Origin: Paenibacillus paridis
GTDB taxonomy: Bacteria; Bacillota; Bacilli; Paenibacillales; Paenibacillaceae
Direction of reading: 5' to 3'
Assembly (NCBI RefSeq): GCF_006345825.1
Contig: NZ_VCIX01000092.1
Coordinates: 2,108,001-2,172,000 of the forward strand
Length of the DNA: 64,000 bases
Position numbers and translations under genes: made by a program. The notes beneath the pieces were generated by a model. It was not told the origin of the DNA. It ran no database searches and saw only the letters and a list, made by a program, of their open reading frames with translations. Positions within the stretch are counted from its first letter, which is position 1, and each line of letters begins with the position of its first letter. This document shows, piece after piece, positions 61,336 through 64,000 of the stretch.

Positions 61336-63114
61336 TTGATCGAGAAAATCGTCAAACCTTTTATTGCTCCAATACAACGTAAAATATTAATGCCTCTCAA
61401 AAGGGCTAAAAACTGGCCTAAACTGCTTGCAAAGTGGTTGAAAAAAAAGTTTAAGGATATTTTAGGCCAAAAGGAAATCACTAAAGCGAGCTACATTCCA
61501 ATTGGAAATTATTATGTTTCAAAAAAACTCATTGTGATCGTCATCTTAGTCCTGCTCATCTGTTACTTCTTTCTATTTATTCGCCCTCCTAAATTCATAA
61601 ATAAGCTATTTAATCGAAAACCTGCTATTTCCGTTACTTCAAATGGAACTGCGCCAAGCTACTCTGGAGCGGCAAAGCTGTTCGATGAAAATAAGGTTTT
61701 GCTCTATGAAGGGGATTTAGTAGGCGGTCTATATGAAGGAAAAGGAAAGCTCTATCAGGCGGTTGGAGTTTTATTGTATGAAGGTGACTTTGTTGGTGGG
61801 CAATACGCAGGCAACGGCAAACTGTTCAGCAAGGAAGGAACGCTGCTCTATGAAGGCGCCTTTGCCGATGGCAAATATGATGGGGCCGGCAAGCTTTATA
61901 CCGAGGACGGCACGCTTCTGGAGCAAGGGACGTTTTTGCAAGGCGTACTTATTCAAGGAAGTCAATACCAGTCGGATGGCATTCTGAAGTATACCGGTGC
62001 TTTGGCTGGTAACGTTTACGAAGGAGAAGGCAATCTTTATTATCCAAATGGCAAAATAAAATATCAAGGCGGCTTTAAAACTGGTGTTTCTCATGGACAA
62101 GGACGCTTATTTACCGAAAATGAGGAGCTTATTTACGAAGGCGGCTTTTCGAATGGCGTTTATGCGGGTGAAGGCACGCTTTATGAGGGTGCAAATCTTA
62201 TCGTTTATCAAGGACAGTTCCTTGCAGGGCACTATAATGGTATGGGCAAGAAGTTATTTAGAAACAACTTTATTGAATACGAAGGTGAATACAGTAACGG
62301 AAAGCGTTCAGGAACAGGAACCGAATACTTTGAATCTGGGAGCGTGAAATACAAAGGCGAGTTCTTATCCGATCATTATCATGGAACTGGAATTTTATTC
62401 GACGCAAACGGAAAAATGCTCTATAGCGGCGGCTTTCTAAACAGTGAATATCACGGAAATGGCGAGCGCTACAATGCTGAGGGCTTGCTTGAATACAAGG
62501 GCTTCTTCGTTCGAGGATTGTTAAATGGTGTTGGCACCTGGTTTAAGGATGGTACTCAGCCCCTCTATATTGGTTATTTCAAGTCGGGCAAGCTTGATCT
62601 CGCCGCTTATATGGAATTATCCCCAGTCGGGCGCGAAGAGCTCCTTGGCAAACCATCAGGTACAGAGATGATTTATGATCCTTTACCCGAGTCTCTTTTC
62701 GATACGGAAGATAGCGGAACCGAAAGCTCCGCAGATGCGAATTTAGGAGCTTCTAGTGCTGGAGGCACTTCCCTAGACGAAACCGCTGTAGAGGAGATAG
62801 CACTTGACTTAGAAGCCACTCCACGAAGCGGCACTTTAACTCTTCGTTATCAGGAATTGGGATTAGTGTTTGTTTCTAAAATGGAAGACACCAGCTCCGA
62901 GGATGCCGAGCTGATAGAGATTCAAGTGAATAGCGGCAAGGTTCTCGACACCTTATTCAAGCAGCTAGAAGATCAACTATTAGCGGAACCAGCAAGCATA
63001 AAAAAAGCAAACAGCGGACTAAATCGTATGTACACCTGGAATAATTTTATTTATACCCTTACGCTAAATCAGACTAACGAAGTTCAGTCAGCCATAATAA
63101 CAAGGACGGGATAA
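61336..63114 (+). CDS. MORN-repeat membrane protein
   Basis: Protein of 592 aa: a basic cytoplasmic N-terminus (residues 1-64), one transmembrane helix (65-82), then about fourteen MORN repeats of 20-24 residues (LLYEGDFVGGQYAGNGKLF type, about 105-420), an acidic Ser/Glu-rich linker and a C-terminal alpha/beta domain (LTLRYQELGLVFVSKMED; NRMYTWNNFIYTLTLNQTNEVQSAIITR). Membrane topology puts the repeats outside if the basic end stays inside. TTG 61336 has AAGGAG 9 nt upstream. MORN proteins recur near PAAR-like genes; role unknown. Confidence 0.85.
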   Translation: MIEKIVKPFIAPIQRKILMPLKRAKNWPKLLAKWLKKKFKDILGQKEITKASYIPIGNYYVSKKLIVIVILVLLICYFFLFIRPPKFINKLFNRKPAISVTSNGTAPSYSGAAKLFDENKVLLYEGDLVGGLYEGKGKLYQAVGVLLYEGDFVGGQYAGNGKLFSKEGTLLYEGAFADGKYDGAGKLYTEDGTLLEQGTFLQGVLIQGSQYQSDGILKYTGALAGNVYEGEGNLYYPNGKIKYQGGFKTGVSHGQGRLFTENEELIYEGGFSNGVYAGEGTLYEGANLIVYQGQFLAGHYNGMGKKLFRNNFIEYEGEYSNGKRSGTGTEYFESGSVKYKGEFLSDHYHGTGILFDANGKMLYSGGFLNSEYHGNGERYNAEGLLEYKGFFVRGLLNGVGTWFKDGTQPLYIGYFKSGKLDLAAYMELSPVGREELLGKPSGTEMIYDPLPESLFDTEDSGTESSADANLGASSAGGTSLDETAVEEIALDLEATPRSGTLTLRYQELGLVFVSKMEDTSSEDAELIEIQVNSGKVLDTLFKQLEDQLLAEPASIKKANSGLNRMYTWNNFIYTLTLNQTNEVQSAIITRTG

Positions 63115-63133
63115 CTCCCGTCCTTGTTTTTTT
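63099..63133. terminator. Bidirectional terminator
   Basis: AACAAGGACGGGA/TCCCGTCCTTGTT (63099-63111 and 63116-63128), 4-nt loop that is part of the MORN gene's stop, and a T run to 63133. It serves both convergent genes. Confidence 0.85.
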
Positions 63134-63137
63134 CGTT

Positions 63138-64000
63138 TTATGCTGTTGTGGTTGCTGCGCTGTTGATTCCATTTTCAAGCTCTTCTAAAGCAAGTTGACC
63201 AGAACCATTGTCCTCGAGCGCCTTCACTGCCCACCAGCGAATGCGAATGCGAATACGCTCTGTTTTTTGATGAACCCGTATGCCAATCCGGAATGTGCCT
63301 TTCTTCGAGTCCTGTATGAACCCAATCGAAATATTGGGATAATTCGAAGTAAACTCACTGCCAGCGAATACATCCTGCGCTCCCGAATAAATAAAATTGC
63401 TGCGTTTCCACATTTCCGGAACCGGAATGTCGGAGGTTTCCTGCTCATCGGAAATGCCCGCGGTCAAGAAAACAGCCGCGCCAATGCCTAATCCATGTTC
63501 AATTTCTTCAGAGTAGAAGTTCTTCTGACGACGCTGATACCATTTCTTCGTCTCTTGCGGGACGATCGAAATTTCTGTAATGCCAGCTGATACCTGTTGC
63601 TCCGGCGCTAACGGAGCCTCAGGACCAAGCAAAGAGATGAATTCCTGCTTAATATCCGGAAAAGGAGAAACAGGCGCGAGAGCCGGTTCTTTCACTTCTG
63701 AATGGGCAGCGGTTTCCTTATGGCTAATATCATCTTTTTCTGCAGCGGAGATCAGCTTATAGAGCATCGTAGGATTAATGACGTAATCATTGAATGGCAG
63801 CGATTCTACACTATCAATGACATAACTTGCGCCCATTTGCAGCAGATTGATTTTCGCAAGATACAAGCATGGTTCCACAGGTGTTTCAATGGCCCGGTCC
63901 AGGGAACGTGAATAGAAGGTGTCTAGAATCCGCTCCTGTGCAGACTCCTCGCTTACTTCGACCGTTTGCTTAATATGCGACAATTCATAGATCAGCTTAT
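63138..64000 (-). CDS. Uncharacterised protein, 5'-truncated by the window
   Basis: At least 287 aa, not recognised. The frame is open to the window edge and the TTG at 63983 has no RBS, so the N-terminus lies outside. Soluble, no signal peptide visible; N-terminal part with YLAKINLLQMGASYVIDSVESLPFNDYVINP, a Pro/Glu-rich linker (about residues 95-150), and a C-terminal beta-rich part (NYPNISIGFIQDSKKGTFRIGIRVHQKTERIRIRIRWWAVKALED). Convergent with the MORN gene; by context it may belong to the same PAAR-like cluster. Confidence 0.65.
   Translation of the reverse strand, partial: KLIYELSHIKQTVEVSEESAQERILDTFYSRSLDRAIETPVEPCLYLAKINLLQMGASYVIDSVESLPFNDYVINPTMLYKLISAAEKDDISHKETAAHSEVKEPALAPVSPFPDIKQEFISLLGPEAPLAPEQQVSAGITEISIVPQETKKWYQRRQKNFYSEEIEHGLGIGAAVFLTAGISDEQETSDIPVPEMWKRSNFIYSGAQDVFAGSEFTSNYPNISIGFIQDSKKGTFRIGIRVHQKTERIRIRIRWWAVKALEDNGSGQLALEELENGINSAATTTA

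Overview
The window looks like chromosomal DNA of a spore-forming Gram-positive of the Paenibacillus type. The basis is a GerA/GerB/GerC germinant receptor operon, S-layer-homology (SLH) surface proteins, a SecA2-type accessory translocase, AGGAGG-type ribosome binding sites with frequent GTG/TTG starts, Bacillus-style Fur and Zur boxes, and AraC regulators fused to siderophore-binding domains. No rRNA, tRNA, CRISPR array, insertion sequence or phage was seen. All calls come from reading the sequence; no database search was possible.

Layout. 1-590: end of a metallo-beta-lactamase-fold hydrolase. 794-5768: five-gene nickel/peptide-type ABC importer behind a sigma-A promoter overlapped by a Zur-like box. 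6251-8477: a two-P-loop protein and an aminoglycoside-phosphotransferase-fold protein. 8534-11312: Fur-regulated siderophore-binding lipoprotein plus an AraC-SBP fusion regulator (locus a). 11529-24247: a leftward operon of secA2, a small secreted repeat protein, a small cytoplasmic protein, a giant (about 2531 aa) secreted repeat protein and an SLH protein. 24741-25515: PIN-domain/antitoxin-like pair. 25718-29539: fhuF-like reductase, a second binding lipoprotein and a second AraC-SBP regulator (locus b). 29659-35646: DJ-1/PfpI protein, WYL regulator, EamA and MFS transporters with AraC regulators. 35751-39713: ger operon. 39961-41432: ECF sigma factor and putative anti-sigma. 41521-42994: MerR regulator divergent from an aldo/keto reductase, with a 19-bp-spacer promoter. 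43216-45255: a third siderophore locus (c), in which the AraC gene runs in frame through a Fur box into a complete lipoprotein gene. 45510-47446: SDR and AraC genes. 47633-51575: quinone/electrophile-type operon and a divergent XRE-cupin regulator. 51671-57247: SLH-anchored polysaccharide lyase family 8 enzyme. 57371-60704: GNAT and a membrane cyclase-like protein lacking both metal aspartates. 60871-64000: DUF4280/PAAR-like protein, MORN-repeat membrane protein and a truncated gene.

Three points stand out. (1) The secA2 operon looks like a dedicated export system for a giant helical-repeat surface protein; its secA2 appears to start at an ATA codon 8 nt after GGGAGG. (2) Three AraC/binding-protein loci show stages of regulator-receptor fusion, and locus c still carries the Fur box, RBS, signal peptide and lipobox inside the fused frame. 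(3) The right edge carries a PAAR-like/MORN cluster beside a receptor with a degenerate cyclase domain.
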